From positions 1 through 37,335 of the forward strand of contig CACYSG010000021.1 in NCBI GenBank assembly GCA_902776955.1: DNA of 37,335 bases. The letters are read 5' to 3'. Both the position numbers and the translations under genes were made by a program. The stretch's first letter is position 1. The number at the start of each line of letters is the position of its first letter. This DNA comes from an uncultured Bacteroidales bacterium (GTDB lineage: Bacteria; Bacteroidota; Bacteroidia; Bacteroidales; Muribaculaceae). Shown piece after piece: positions 1 to 8,538 of this stretch. The notes under the pieces were generated by a model. It did not search any database. It worked only from the letters and a program-made list of their open reading frames with translations, and was not told the origin of the DNA.

Positions 1-1
1 G

Positions 2-124
2 ACGAGGGTGCTGCCCGGCATGAGCATGTCGGCCCATCTTGCCGGCTTCCTGAGTGGAGGCCTTGCTGGTGCGGTCCATGTCCAGTGGATGCAGAGGGGA
101 ATTCCCGATGATGAAGATGAATAG
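2..124 (+). CDS. C-terminal end of a rhomboid-like membrane protease (partial)
   Basis: Only the last 40 codons lie in the window; the frame is open from the left edge to TAG at 122-124. The tail reads ..SMSAHLAGFLSGGLAG.., which resembles the last transmembrane helix of rhomboid intramembrane serine proteases: the catalytic-dyad histidine followed by a Gly-rich GxxxG-type helix (H-x-x-G-F-x-x-G). It ends in an acidic tail (DDEDE). In rhomboids the serine of the dyad lies two helices earlier, outside this window, so activity cannot be judged. The family assignment is inferred from one helix and another polytopic membrane protein is possible. Confidence 0.5.
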   Translation, partial: TRVLPGMSMSAHLAGFLSGGLAGAVHVQWMQRGIPDDEDE

Positions 125-269
125 TGGCGATTGAGAACCCTCGCTGCACCTCCATGAAATCAATCTTCTTTACAATTTGAAAGGATCCCACAAGGATGAA
201 AACTGCTATTTTCAGTCAAAAACACCTAAAGTGGTAAAATATGCAGGATTTGGCAAGAATAATGCCAAT

Positions 270-304
270 TTAGCCATTAGCCTTTAGCCATTAGCCTTTA
301 GCCC
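270..304. repeat. Heptamer tandem repeat (TTAGCCW, 5 units)
   Basis: Five consecutive 7-bp units: TTAGCCA, TTAGCCT, TTAGCCA, TTAGCCT, TTAGCCC. This is one of several 7-bp-period arrays lying in gaps between genes of this window. Confidence 0.85.
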
Positions 305-492
305 TAAGTGGCTAATTAACTAACGGGAAATCACCTCCCGATAGTATATAAGATAAGGTGTAATTATCAGCAACCAACAACTTAGCATCGCTGCCGCTCG
401 CAGTCTAGTAAGGCATTCGCATTGAAGCGGAAACTATTGTATTTATTTCCTTTTTTTATTTAGTCCACGTGTAAAAAACAAAATCTTTTCAT

Positions 493-500
493 TATATTTG
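493..500 (+). promoter_or_regulatory. Candidate -7 box of the TIR gene promoter
   Basis: TATATTTG fits the Bacteroidota -7 consensus TAnnTTTG and lies 27 bp before the ATG of the TIR gene. No TTG is found at the usual 19-21 bp upstream, so the call is weaker than for other promoters here. Confidence 0.4.
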
Positions 501-526
501 CAACATCAAACCAAGACCTTAGAACG

Positions 527-2071
527 ATGACTTATAAGTACGACGTTTTCATCAGCTATTCACGCAAAGACTACAAGGATGAGGCAACAAAAGCCGAAAT
601 CCCAGGTAATGCCATCACTGCCATTACCGAAGCCTTTGATAAGAACAATATATCTTACTGGATTGATCGGGACGGAATCTACAGCGGACAGGAATTTGAA
701 AATATCATCATCGATGCCATTGACTCATCAAGGGTTTTTCTGTTTGTGTCGTCAAGCAATTCCAACGAATCCAAATGGACAAAAAGTGAAATTTGGGAAG
801 CTTTTGAAGAAGACAAGTACATCATTCCTTTTAAAATTGAGAATATTGACTATCATAAGAACCTGAAATTTAAATTAAGGCCTCTGGATTTCATTGAGTA
901 TTTCAGCGGCAAGGATGAAGCTATCCAGGATTTGGTACGTTCAGTCAATCAGTACAAAGAAGAACTGGCCAAAGAGGAGAAAAAACAACTTGAAGAGAAG
1001 CTGAAAGCCGAGATTGCTGAAAAGATCAAAACGCTGGAAGATGACTTTAAGATCAGTATCCAAAGACATGAAGTGACACTCAAAGAGATACTTGAACTCC
1101 ATGCAAAGTTGGGTACGACCACCAAGATCTGTCCCATCTGCGACAAGAAGGTCCCCATCGAGACCGCTTTCTGCGAGCGCTGCGGTTGGCAATTCCCCGC
1201 TCTGCTGAGCAGCGAAGTTGACAGGAAACGGTTAACCCTCCTTAAGGCAAACTGGAAAATCATTAACACAGCCACAACATCCAAGGACGAAATAAAGGCC
1301 CTTAAGAACAAAAACCAGGAGCTAAAAGAAACTATCGATATCATCTCCTTAGAATTGGAAGAATATAAGGAAGAGAATGCCCAAGTGGCCAAAGAAAAAG
1401 CTAAATTGAATGCCCAAATACAAGATCTAAAAGAAACTATCGATATCATCTCCTTAGAATTGGAAGAATATAAGGAAAAGAATGCCCAGGTGGCCAAAGA
1501 AAAAGCTAAATTGAATGCCCAAATACAAGATCTAAAAGTCAAAATTCAAAACCTTAATTCCCAAATTGACGAAAAAGGCAAACTCCTGCTAAGTGTGAAT
1601 GCAGAATTGTCCAACCTCACTAAACAATTCAAGTTAAAAAAACAAGAACATCAGTCAAAGATTACAGAACTTGAGAGAATTAACAAAGAATTAGCAGGGA
1701 AATACGCAGCTTTGCAAAAAATAAACATAGACATCGAAAACAAGTACAAAATCCAAATAGCTGAACTGAGAGGAAAAATTTCAGAGCTTACAAATAGTTC
1801 AAGTAGAGGTTCCTCTATGTGGGGAATTTTTACTGGCAAAAGGAAAATTACTAGCAAATCCTACATCTATAATGAAATTTTACCGTTATGCAAGGTCGAT
1901 AGGAATACTAATCTCTTTCCCTCGGATAATAAAAATGTGATCAATCTAGCAAATCTTATATCATTATTGAAAGAAGACTATGGCGTCACATTAACCACGG
2001 GAGAATTGAATAAATGCAAACGAGTTGATCAAATAATCGACCTGATTGCCCAAAAGGTAAATGTTCAGTAA
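527..2071 (+). CDS. TIR-domain protein with zinc ribbon, coiled coil and ACP-like C-terminal domain
   Basis: Residues 1-140 form a TIR_2-type domain: the first strand is YDVFISYSRKD, and a W-x3-E motif (W84, E88 in SKWTKSEIW) puts a glutamate where NAD-cleaving TIR domains carry their catalytic Glu. A helical linker (about 140-198) leads to a zinc ribbon with C202-x2-C205 and C216-x2-C219. A long coiled coil follows (about 250-425), holding an almost perfect 35-residue tandem duplication (266-335). The last 70 residues look like helices II-IV of an acyl-carrier-protein fold (LISLLKEDYGVTLTTGEL..VDQIIDLIAQKV) but have no DSL serine for phosphopantetheine. Bacterial TIR proteins often act in abortive anti-phage defence through NAD degradation or signalling; that role here is inference. 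There is no obvious partner gene: the next gene is the convergent rodA. The gene is AT-richer than the rod operon, consistent with an accessory origin. Confidence 0.88.
   Translation: MTYKYDVFISYSRKDYKDEATKAEIPGNAITAITEAFDKNNISYWIDRDGIYSGQEFENIIIDAIDSSRVFLFVSSSNSNESKWTKSEIWEAFEEDKYIIPFKIENIDYHKNLKFKLRPLDFIEYFSGKDEAIQDLVRSVNQYKEELAKEEKKQLEEKLKAEIAEKIKTLEDDFKISIQRHEVTLKEILELHAKLGTTTKICPICDKKVPIETAFCERCGWQFPALLSSEVDRKRLTLLKANWKIINTATTSKDEIKALKNKNQELKETIDIISLELEEYKEENAQVAKEKAKLNAQIQDLKETIDIISLELEEYKEKNAQVAKEKAKLNAQIQDLKVKIQNLNSQIDEKGKLLLSVNAELSNLTKQFKLKKQEHQSKITELERINKELAGKYAALQKINIDIENKYKIQIAELRGKISELTNSSSRGSSMWGIFTGKRKITSKSYIYNEILPLCKVDRNTNLFPSDNKNVINLANLISLLKEDYGVTLTTGELNKCKRVDQIIDLIAQKVNVQ
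1322..1531 (+). repeat. 105-bp in-frame tandem duplication in the TIR protein coiled coil
   Basis: Two adjacent 105-bp copies (1322-1426 and 1427-1531) are nearly identical at the DNA level and encode 35 residues each (LKETIDIISLELEEYKE..). Thirty-five residues are exactly five heptads, so the duplication keeps the coiled-coil register. The near-identity points to a recent event. Confidence 0.93.
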
Positions 2072-2301
2072 GACCTTTTGACTTTACCACATCCTTTAAA
2101 ATAGGTAGGTCCCAAAAGAGCTTACTTCTTTCTAATATCTGATCTTGTCCTTGCTGTCTTTCTTGTCTTCAAAAAATTTTGGCGTCTTTGCGCCTTGGCG
2201 TGGGAGCTAGGGTACGGATGCCCTTAAAAAAACGGTTGTTTTAGTTGTCTAACAGATAGTTGTTATAGTTGTTTGAAAAGGGGTGCGGATGCCCGTTGTC
2301 G

Positions 2302-3771
2302 TTACCAGGAGCCGTAGTTGCCGCGGTCGGCGTCGAGGCGCAGGAGAATGAACAGCAGGAAGGTGAAGCCCCAGAGCGAGGAGCCGCCGTAGCTGAAGAA
2401 GGGTAGGGGAATGCCGATGACGGGGCACAGGCCGATGACCATGCCGACGTTGACGGCGAGGTGGAAGATGAGGAACGACGCGACACAATAGGCGTACACG
2501 CGGGTGAAGGTCGAGTGGTTGCGCTCGGCCAGCGTGATGACGCGCAGGATGAGTGCCAGGAACAGCAGCAACACGGCCACGCTGCCGATAAAGCCCTGTT
2601 CCTCGCCGATGGTGCAGAAGATGAAGTCGGTGTGCTGCTCGGGGACGTATTTGAGCTTGGTCTGGGTGCCTTGCAGGAAGCCCTTGCCGGTGATGCCGCC
2701 GCTGCCGATGGCGATTTTGCTCTGGTTGACGTTGTAGCCCGCGCCGCGCAGGTCCTCCTCGATGCCCAGGGTGACCTTGATGCGCTGCTGCTGGTGAGGT
2801 TCAAGCACGTTGTTGAAGGCGAAGTTGGCGCTGAAGATGAACAGCAGCGAGGCCGCGGCAAAGCAGATGGTGATCAGCACCTTCTTGAGGTCGTCGTGCA
2901 GCATGCCCCACAGCAGGTAGAGCAGCGACAGGATGATGACCGGCAGGAAGAAGGCATAGCCGTTGACATGGACGCCCGCCAGCGTCAGTCCGCCCGCGAT
3001 GGCCCCTGCCACCAGGTAGCCCAGCATCACGTTGCGCCCCAGTATCCACGAGCGGCAATAGATGAGGAGCATGGCCACGATGAGCGCCATGATCATGATG
3101 AACGCGATGACCATGCCCAGGGGAATGCCCATGAAGGTGATGGCGGCGAACTTCAACACGACGACAAAATAGACCACGGCCATCAGGGCGGCAAACAGCA
3201 CAAATCCCGACATGCCCTCGCGGTAGAGGACAAAGATGAGCGAGGTATAGACCAAGGCGGTGCCGGTCTCGCGCTCGAGGATGATGCACAAGATGGGCAT
3301 CAGGATGATGCCGATGGCGATGGCATAGTTGCGCCAGCCGTTGAGCGTGAACCCGTAGGTGCTGAAGAGTTTGGCCAGCGCGAGCGCGGTGGCCGTTTTG
3401 GCAAATTCGGCAGGTTGCAGGCTCACGGGGCCGAACACCAGCCAGGAACGTGAGCCCTTGATATCTGGGGCGATAAAGATGGTCGCTATCAGCAGCAATA
3501 TCATGAACCCGTAGAGCGGGTAGGCATAGGCCTCATAGATGCGGCGGTCGATCAGCAGCAGCGAGAAGCCGATAAGGAACGACAGGCCGGCCCACAGGAA
3601 CTGCTTGCCCGAGAATTCGCTCAGGTCAAACATGCTCGCGCGGTCGTAGTCGTAGGTGGCGGCATAGATGCTCACCGCTCCCGCAACGACCATGATGAGG
3701 TAGAGGACAATCGTGAACCAGTCCACAGACCTCAACAGGTTGGTATTCTCATCTTCGTTCCTTACTTCCAT
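2302..3771 (-). CDS. rodA: RodA, SEDS-family peptidoglycan glycosyltransferase
   Basis: A polytopic membrane protein of 489 aa of the FtsW/RodA/SpoVE family. Seen: many hydrophobic helices, the conserved GSRSWLVFGPVSLQPAEFAK segment after the second helix pair, and the C-terminal GIPLPFFSYGGSSLW signature. SEDS proteins polymerise lipid II into glycan strands with a class B PBP; RodA does so in the elongasome. It is the last gene of the mreB-mreC-mreD-mrdA-rodA operon, separated from mrdA by about 100 bp of short repeats. It is longer than most RodA (370-420 aa), with extra hydrophobic sequence in the middle, as is common in Bacteroidota. ATG at 3771 chosen because MEVRNEDEN.. precedes the first helix directly. 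The identification is secure; substrate role is from family knowledge. Confidence 0.95.
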   Translation of the reverse strand: MEVRNEDENTNLLRSVDWFTIVLYLIMVVAGAVSIYAATYDYDRASMFDLSEFSGKQFLWAGLSFLIGFSLLLIDRRIYEAYAYPLYGFMILLLIATIFIAPDIKGSRSWLVFGPVSLQPAEFAKTATALALAKLFSTYGFTLNGWRNYAIAIGIILMPILCIILERETGTALVYTSLIFVLYREGMSGFVLFAALMAVVYFVVVLKFAAITFMGIPLGMVIAFIMIMALIVAMLLIYCRSWILGRNVMLGYLVAGAIAGGLTLAGVHVNGYAFFLPVIILSLLYLLWGMLHDDLKKVLITICFAAASLLFIFSANFAFNNVLEPHQQQRIKVTLGIEEDLRGAGYNVNQSKIAIGSGGITGKGFLQGTQTKLKYVPEQHTDFIFCTIGEEQGFIGSVAVLLLFLALILRVITLAERNHSTFTRVYAYCVASFLIFHLAVNVGMVIGLCPVIGIPLPFFSYGGSSLWGFTFLLFILLRLDADRGNYGSW

Positions 3772-3830
3772 TGGTGGTTAGACATTAGACGTTAGACTTA
3801 GCCTTTAGCTGTTGTTGTTAGCCCGTTATC

Positions 3831-3893
3831 TATTAACTATTAACTATTATCTATTATCTATTAACTCTTCTCTTTTATCTCTTATCTTTTATC
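3831..3893. repeat. Heptamer tandem repeat between mrdA and rodA (9 units)
   Basis: Nine 7-bp units in exact phase: TATTAAC x2, TATTATC x2, TATTAAC, TCTTCTC, TTTTATC, TCTTATC, TTTTATC. The array enters the mrdA gene: the last codons and the stop codon (3875-3893, minus strand) are made of repeat units. A related ATTAGAC/GTTAGAC pair lies at about 3783-3797. Confidence 0.85.
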
Positions 3894-5734
3894 TTCACCT
3901 TGGGTGAAGAAATGGTGTGGCGGCTGGCCATCGCGCGGCCCTGGGCCTGCAGGCCGGGAGAGTCACCGCGCAGGTAGCGCTGAATCATCAGCGCACCGAT
4001 GGGCACACCGAAGGCTGCACCGAATCCCGCGTTCTCGACATAGACGCACACCGCAATCTTGGGGTCGTTCATCGGGGCGAAGCCCATGAACACCGAGTGG
4101 TCGCGGCCATGGGGGTTCTGGGCCGTTCCGGTCTTGCCGCACACGTCCAGCCCGGGAATGTTGGCACGGGTGCAGGTGCCGCCCAGCACAGCCATGCGCA
4201 TGCCCTCGACAATGTCGGCATAGTAGCTCTTGTCGATGTCGGTGTCGTGGCGCTCGAGGTTCTTCTTGAGCACGCCGACGCCCTCGATATTCTTCACTAC
4301 GTGGGGCGTGATGTAGTAACCGCGGTTGGCGATGGTGGCGCTCAGGTTGGCAATCTGGAGCGGCGTGGCCAGGATTTCGCCCTGGCCGATGGCGTCGCTG
4401 ATGATGGTCTGGCCCACCCAGCGTCCCTCGCCGTAGATTTTGTCATAGAAGGCGGTGTTGGGGATAAAGCCTCGGCTCTCGCCCGGCATGTCGATACCCA
4501 GCTTGTAGCCGTAGCCCATCGACACCATGTGGTTCTTCCACACCTCAAAGGCCTTGCCCGTCGAGCCATACTTGCTGCGCTTGTCCATCATGTACTTGAA
4601 TCCCCAGCAGAAGTAGGCGTTGCACGACGTCTGCAAGGCGGGCTTGAGCGATAAGGGGGAGGGGTGGCCGTGGCAACCCACGCGCAGGCCCGCGTTGATG
4701 TAGCCGCGGTGGCAAGGGAATGTGGTGCTGGTGCTGATGATGCCCTCCTCGAGGAAAATCAGGCCCTGGGTGGGCTTGAAGGTCGAGCCGGGAGGGTAGG
4801 CCGCCATGATGGAGCGGTCATACAGCGGCTTCAACCTGTTGTTGACCAGGTCCTTGTAGTTCTTGCCACGTTCCTTACCCATGAGCAGCGACGGGTCATA
4901 GGTGGGGCTGGACACCAGCGCCAGGATCTCGCCGGTCTTAGGCTCGATGCACACGATGGCGCCCACCTTGCCCTGCATGAGCAGCTCGCCATAGGCTTGC
5001 AGGCCGATGTCGATGCTCAGCCTGAGGTTATTGCCCGCAATGGGCGAGACATCATCGGCCCCGTCGTTATAGCGGCCCTTGATCTTGCCCGTCGCGTCGC
5101 GGATGAGGATTTCCTTGCCCTTGACACCGCGCAGCCACTGCTCGTAGCTCTTCTCGATGCCCAGGTCGCCGGTATAGTCGCCGGGGCGGTAATAGCTGTC
5201 GTTCTCGATGTCGCGGGCATTGACCTCGCGGATGTCGCCAAGCACGTTGGCGGCGACAGGGTAATTGTACTGGCGCAGAATGCGTTGCACGACAAAGAAT
5301 CCCGGGAAACGGTACAATTTCTCCTGCAGGCGGCCGTAGTCCTCGGGCGTGAGGTGGTTCATGAACACCTGCTGGGTGAAGGCCGAGTAGCTGCGGCTCT
5401 TTCTCATCTCCTCCAAGCGGTGGTTGAACTCCTCGCGGCTGATTTGCAGCGTGTTGCACAGGTCGATAGTGTCAAACGGGAGCACATCCTTGGGAATCAT
5501 CACCAGGTCATACTCGGGGGTGTTATACACCACTAGCGAGTCGTTGCGGTCATAGATGAGGCCGCGCGACGGATAGATGACCTTCTCCATAAAGGCGTTG
5601 CTGTCGGCATTGGCCTTGTAGGTGGAGTCCATCACCTGCAACTGTATCAGGCGGATGATGTAGATGAGCGTAATCGCCACGATGAAACCGCCGATGACCA
5701 GTTTGCGTTTCTCGAGGTTATAGTCTTTTCTCAC
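3875..5734 (-). CDS. mrdA: Penicillin-binding protein 2, elongasome transpeptidase
   Basis: Class B PBP of 619 aa. Seen: a single N-terminal membrane anchor (about 11-33), a PBP dimer/pedestal region containing YPSRGLIYDRN (about 54-64), and a transpeptidase domain with the three active-site motifs S317-T-F-K320 (SxxK), S370-C-N372 (SxN) and K534-T-G536 (KTG). It cross-links peptidoglycan on the outer face of the inner membrane and pairs with RodA. The start overlaps the end of mreD by 17 bp, which suggests translational coupling. The C-terminal tail (KVKIKDKR) is partly encoded by a heptamer repeat array and is probably variable between strains. All catalytic residues are present. Confidence 0.96.
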   Translation of the reverse strand: MRKDYNLEKRKLVIGGFIVAITLIYIIRLIQLQVMDSTYKANADSNAFMEKVIYPSRGLIYDRNDSLVVYNTPEYDLVMIPKDVLPFDTIDLCNTLQISREEFNHRLEEMRKSRSYSAFTQQVFMNHLTPEDYGRLQEKLYRFPGFFVVQRILRQYNYPVAANVLGDIREVNARDIENDSYYRPGDYTGDLGIEKSYEQWLRGVKGKEILIRDATGKIKGRYNDGADDVSPIAGNNLRLSIDIGLQAYGELLMQGKVGAIVCIEPKTGEILALVSSPTYDPSLLMGKERGKNYKDLVNNRLKPLYDRSIMAAYPPGSTFKPTQGLIFLEEGIISTSTTFPCHRGYINAGLRVGCHGHPSPLSLKPALQTSCNAYFCWGFKYMMDKRSKYGSTGKAFEVWKNHMVSMGYGYKLGIDMPGESRGFIPNTAFYDKIYGEGRWVGQTIISDAIGQGEILATPLQIANLSATIANRGYYITPHVVKNIEGVGVLKKNLERHDTDIDKSYYADIVEGMRMAVLGGTCTRANIPGLDVCGKTGTAQNPHGRDHSVFMGFAPMNDPKIAVCVYVENAGFGAAFGVPIGALMIQRYLRGDSPGLQAQGRAMASRHTISSPKVKIKDKR

Positions 5735-6236
5735 GGCGCGTGCTCACTAGTGTGTCCAACCCAAAGATGATGATAATCGACAGGACGCTACTGCCGGCGA
5801 TGCGGGCGAGCGTGAGCACGAGATTGTGCAAACTGAAGGCCTGGATGAGGAAAATCAGGGTGCAATAGGTCGTCACCAGCGTCGCCATATACTTGAAATA
5901 ATCGCCCACGCCCATCGAGTCCACCGACGGGATGGGGATGTTCATGTCGTTCTCACGCGAGACAAACAGGTTGAACACGGGACGCCTCACCGCGGCTATC
6001 AGCGTGCAAGCCAGCGCATTCATGCCCGGCGTGTTGTTGAAAATGTCAACTACCAGCCCCGAGAAAAAGGCGACGGTCAGCACCCAGCCGCCGTGCAGGT
6101 TCACCGGCAGACGCAGGATGAGGTAGATGAACACCACGGGCATGGCGATGTTGAACAACACAATCTTGTTGCACACCAGTTGCAGCACCAGTAACGCCAG
6201 TGCCAGCACGATGAAATGTATCACGGTCTTGGTCAT
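5718..6236 (-). CDS. mreD: MreD, rod-shape-determining membrane protein
   Basis: A 172-aa, very hydrophobic protein with several predicted helices (for example residues 5-25, 30-45, 50-70 and the C-terminal 130-165). MreD sequences are poorly conserved, so the call rests on size, hydrophobicity and position between mreC and mrdA. The ATG overlaps the mreC stop as ATGA (6233-6236) and the end overlaps mrdA by 17 bp, so the three genes are tightly coupled. MreD is thought to help position MreC and PBP2/RodA at the inner membrane. Confidence 0.88.
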   Translation of the reverse strand: MTKTVIHFIVLALALLVLQLVCNKIVLFNIAMPVVFIYLILRLPVNLHGGWVLTVAFFSGLVVDIFNNTPGMNALACTLIAAVRRPVFNLFVSRENDMNIPIPSVDSMGVGDYFKYMATLVTTYCTLIFLIQAFSLHNLVLTLARIAGSSVLSIIIIFGLDTLVSTRREKRL

Positions 6237-7258
6237 GGCTGGGGCTCTGTTTGTTCGGGTTTAACGGGTTCGACCACGGGTTCGGGCTCGACGGCCTGGA
6301 CAGGAGGTGCCTTGGGCTCACGCTTGGCGGCTTTCTCGCCCTTCTTGGGCTCGTCGCCGGGGATGACGTCGATGATCTCGGGCTTGATCTCGGGGCGCGT
6401 CTGGATATTGGCGGCCGTGTCGATGCCTTGCTCGGCACGCAACAGGGCGTCGATCTGCTCCTTCATGCTGTTGGTGATCACGCGCACGCTGCTCAGCTGG
6501 CTGAAGTTGGTCGTGAGCCTGATGCGCAGCGACACAAAGCTGTCACTCATGCCGCGGGCAAGCCCATCGACGGTGCCCACGATGATGCCCTCGGGGAACA
6601 CTGCCGAGTAGCCGCTGGTGACGATGGTGTCACCCTTGTGGTAATTCAGATGCTTGGGCAACTCCTCGAGCACGGCAAACTGCGGGCTCCTGCCGTCCCA
6701 CACCAGGCTGCCGTAGAAGCCGCTGTTCCTGAGTTTGCACGATAGCCTCATGTGGGGGTTGAGCAGCGAGATGACGCGTGCCGCGTGGGGTCCCGCCACG
6801 TTGACGATGCCCACCACGCCGTTCTGGTCGATGACGCCCATCTCGGGGGTCACGCCGTCCAGATAACCGCGGTTGATGGTGATATAGTTGTTAGGCTGGG
6901 CGATACTGTTGCTGATGACCTGCGCCATGACAAAGCTGTACTGCTTCAGGGCCGGTTGGTGCAACGAGTCGGGCGTGGCAAGGGCCATGTCGGCCATCTG
7001 GTTGCGCAGCTCAATCAGTTCCATCTCCAGCGCGGCGTTACGCTCCTGCAGACTCTCGTTGATGTCGTGCAGGTAAAAATAGGACGTGACGCGGTTGAAC
7101 GCATTATAGACCGCGGCGCTCACACGATTGGCCGAGGTCAAATATACGCTCTGCTGGTAAGGATTGTCCTTAAACAACAGCACGAGGCTCAATATCACAT
7201 AGATAGCGAAAATGAACCACGCACTGTGTTTGACGAAAAAGTTGAGCAGATTGTTCAT
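6233..7258 (-). CDS. mreC: MreC, rod-shape-determining periplasmic scaffold
   Basis: A 341-aa protein with one N-terminal membrane helix (about 13-30), a short coiled coil (about 66-92, rich in E, L and M) and a beta-sheet domain with the typical MreC segment DGVTPEMGVIDQNGVVGIV (about 154-172). MreC links cytoplasmic MreB filaments to PBP2 in the periplasm. The last 50 residues are an unusual low-complexity tail rich in Pro, Glu, Lys and Val (PEIKPEIIDV.., PVVEPVKPEQ..), probably unstructured. The end overlaps the start of mreD by 4 bp. Identification is secure from sequence and operon position. Confidence 0.94.
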   Translation of the reverse strand: MNNLLNFFVKHSAWFIFAIYVILSLVLLFKDNPYQQSVYLTSANRVSAAVYNAFNRVTSYFYLHDINESLQERNAALEMELIELRNQMADMALATPDSLHQPALKQYSFVMAQVISNSIAQPNNYITINRGYLDGVTPEMGVIDQNGVVGIVNVAGPHAARVISLLNPHMRLSCKLRNSGFYGSLVWDGRSPQFAVLEELPKHLNYHKGDTIVTSGYSAVFPEGIIVGTVDGLARGMSDSFVSLRIRLTTNFSQLSSVRVITNSMKEQIDALLRAEQGIDTAANIQTRPEIKPEIIDVIPGDEPKKGEKAAKREPKAPPVQAVEPEPVVEPVKPEQTEPQP

Positions 7259-7280
7259 CAGGATCAGCTCTGTACTTTTT

Positions 7281-7368
7281 TAGCCTTTAGCCTCTAGCCT
7301 CTAGCCTCTAGCCTTTAGCCGGCATTTGTAACAAGCTAACAGCTAACGGCTAACAGCTAATAGCTAAA
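7281..7368. repeat. Two adjacent heptamer arrays between mreB and mreC
   Basis: First array 7281-7320: TAGCCTT, TAGCCTC x3, TAGCCTT, TAGCC. Second array 7334-7368: AGCTAAC x2, GGCTAAC, AGCTAAT, AGCTAAA. Both have a strict 7-bp period, and the second carries the complementary core (GGCTAA) of the first, so the transcript could fold. They fill most of the mreB-mreC gap. Confidence 0.85.
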
Positions 7369-7374
7369 ACAAAA

Positions 7375-8397
7375 TCAACGCATCAGGAACTTGAAGTGCT
7401 TGATGTTCTTCAGTGCGATGCCGGTACCCTTGGCCACAGCGTGCAGGGGATCCTCGGCGACATGGAACTCGATGCCGATCTTGTCGGTCAGGCGACGGTC
7501 CAGTCCGCGCAGCAAGGCGCCGCCACCGGTCAGGAAGATACCATTGTGCACGATGTCCTGGTACAACTCGGGAGGCGTCTGCTCCAGGGCGCTCAGGACG
7601 GCAGCCTCGATCTTGGAAATCGACTTCTCGATGCAGTGGCACACCTCCTGATAGGTCACGGGGACCTCAAGGGGCAGCGAGTTGACCTGGTTGGGGCCGT
7701 GGATGATGAAATCCTCGGGAGCATCGGGACCCAGGTCGGTCAACGCCGAGCCGACGTTGATCTTGATGGCCTCGGCGGTGCGCTCGCCCACGCGTACGTT
7801 GTGGGCACGGCGCATGTGCTCCTGGATGTCCTCGGTCAGGTCGTCACCGGCAGTGCGGATGCTCTTGTTGCTCACGATGCCACCCAGCGAGATAACGGCA
7901 ATCTCGGTCGTACCGCCACCGATGTCAACAATCATGTTGCCCTCGGGCGCCAGCACGTCGAGACCGATACCCAGCGCTGCGGCCATCGGCTCGTAAATCA
8001 TATAAACGTCGCGGCCACCGGCATGCTCGCTGGAGTCGCGGACGGCACGAATCTCGACCTCGGTCGAACCCGAGGGGACACACACGACCATGCGCAGTGA
8101 GGGCGAGAACCAATGGTTCTTGGCGCTCACCTTCTTGATCATGCCGCGAATCATGTGCTCGGCGGCGTTGAAGTCGGCAATGACACCGTCGCTCAAGGGC
8201 CTCACGGTGCGGATACCCTCGTGCACCTTGCCGTGCATCTCGCGGGCGCGTTCACCCACGGCGATGGGCTTGTTGGTTTTGGAGTCCAGTGCGACAACCG
8301 ACGGCTCATCGATGACGATACGGTCGTTATGGATGATAATGGTGTTGGCTGTTCCTAAATCGACAGCGATTTCTTGTGTGAATGAAAACCATCCCAT
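7375..8397 (-). CDS. mreB: MreB, actin-like rod-shape cytoskeleton protein
   Basis: A 340-aa actin/HSP70-fold ATPase, usual length for the family. Seen: phosphate-1 loop D13-LGTANT, phosphate-2 loop D158-IGGGTTEIAVIS, the MreB signature MIYEPMAAALG (133-143), and the C-terminal adenosine loop LTGGGALLRGLD. The N-terminal MGWFSF is a short hydrophobic stretch that fits the membrane-binding end of MreB. MreB forms filaments under the inner membrane and organises the elongasome. It is the first gene of the rod operon, read from a promoter near 8470 and separated from mreC by 116 bp of heptamer repeats. Confidence 0.97.
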   Translation of the reverse strand: MGWFSFTQEIAVDLGTANTIIIHNDRIVIDEPSVVALDSKTNKPIAVGERAREMHGKVHEGIRTVRPLSDGVIADFNAAEHMIRGMIKKVSAKNHWFSPSLRMVVCVPSGSTEVEIRAVRDSSEHAGGRDVYMIYEPMAAALGIGLDVLAPEGNMIVDIGGGTTEIAVISLGGIVSNKSIRTAGDDLTEDIQEHMRRAHNVRVGERTAEAIKINVGSALTDLGPDAPEDFIIHGPNQVNSLPLEVPVTYQEVCHCIEKSISKIEAAVLSALEQTPPELYQDIVHNGIFLTGGGALLRGLDRRLTDKIGIEFHVAEDPLHAVAKGTGIALKNIKHFKFLMR

Positions 8398-8465
8398 GAT
8401 TGTTATCTGTATGTTTGATAGTTAGTTGTGAATATCTAGTTGAAAATCTCTTATGAATCGGGCTG

Positions 8466-8473
8466 CAAAGTTA
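8466..8473 (-). promoter_or_regulatory. Candidate -7 box of the mreB operon promoter
   Basis: On the minus strand the sequence is TAACTTTG, matching TAnnTTTG, about 70 bp before the mreB ATG. A TTG at the canonical distance is not evident. Confidence 0.45.
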
Positions 8474-8538
8474 CTAAAAACTCGCCAATACGCCACTATG
8501 TTTTGATGTAGTTTTTTCTAGCATTTTTGCTCAGAAAC

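Larger units (their letters stand above)
125..526. other. Intergenic region between rhomboid tail and TIR gene
   Basis: No coding potential is visible. The stretch is AT-rich and holds a five-unit 7-bp tandem array (270-304) and a candidate -7 promoter box just before the TIR gene (493-500). A segment rich in T (448-462) precedes the promoter box. Nothing else was recognised. Confidence 0.6.
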
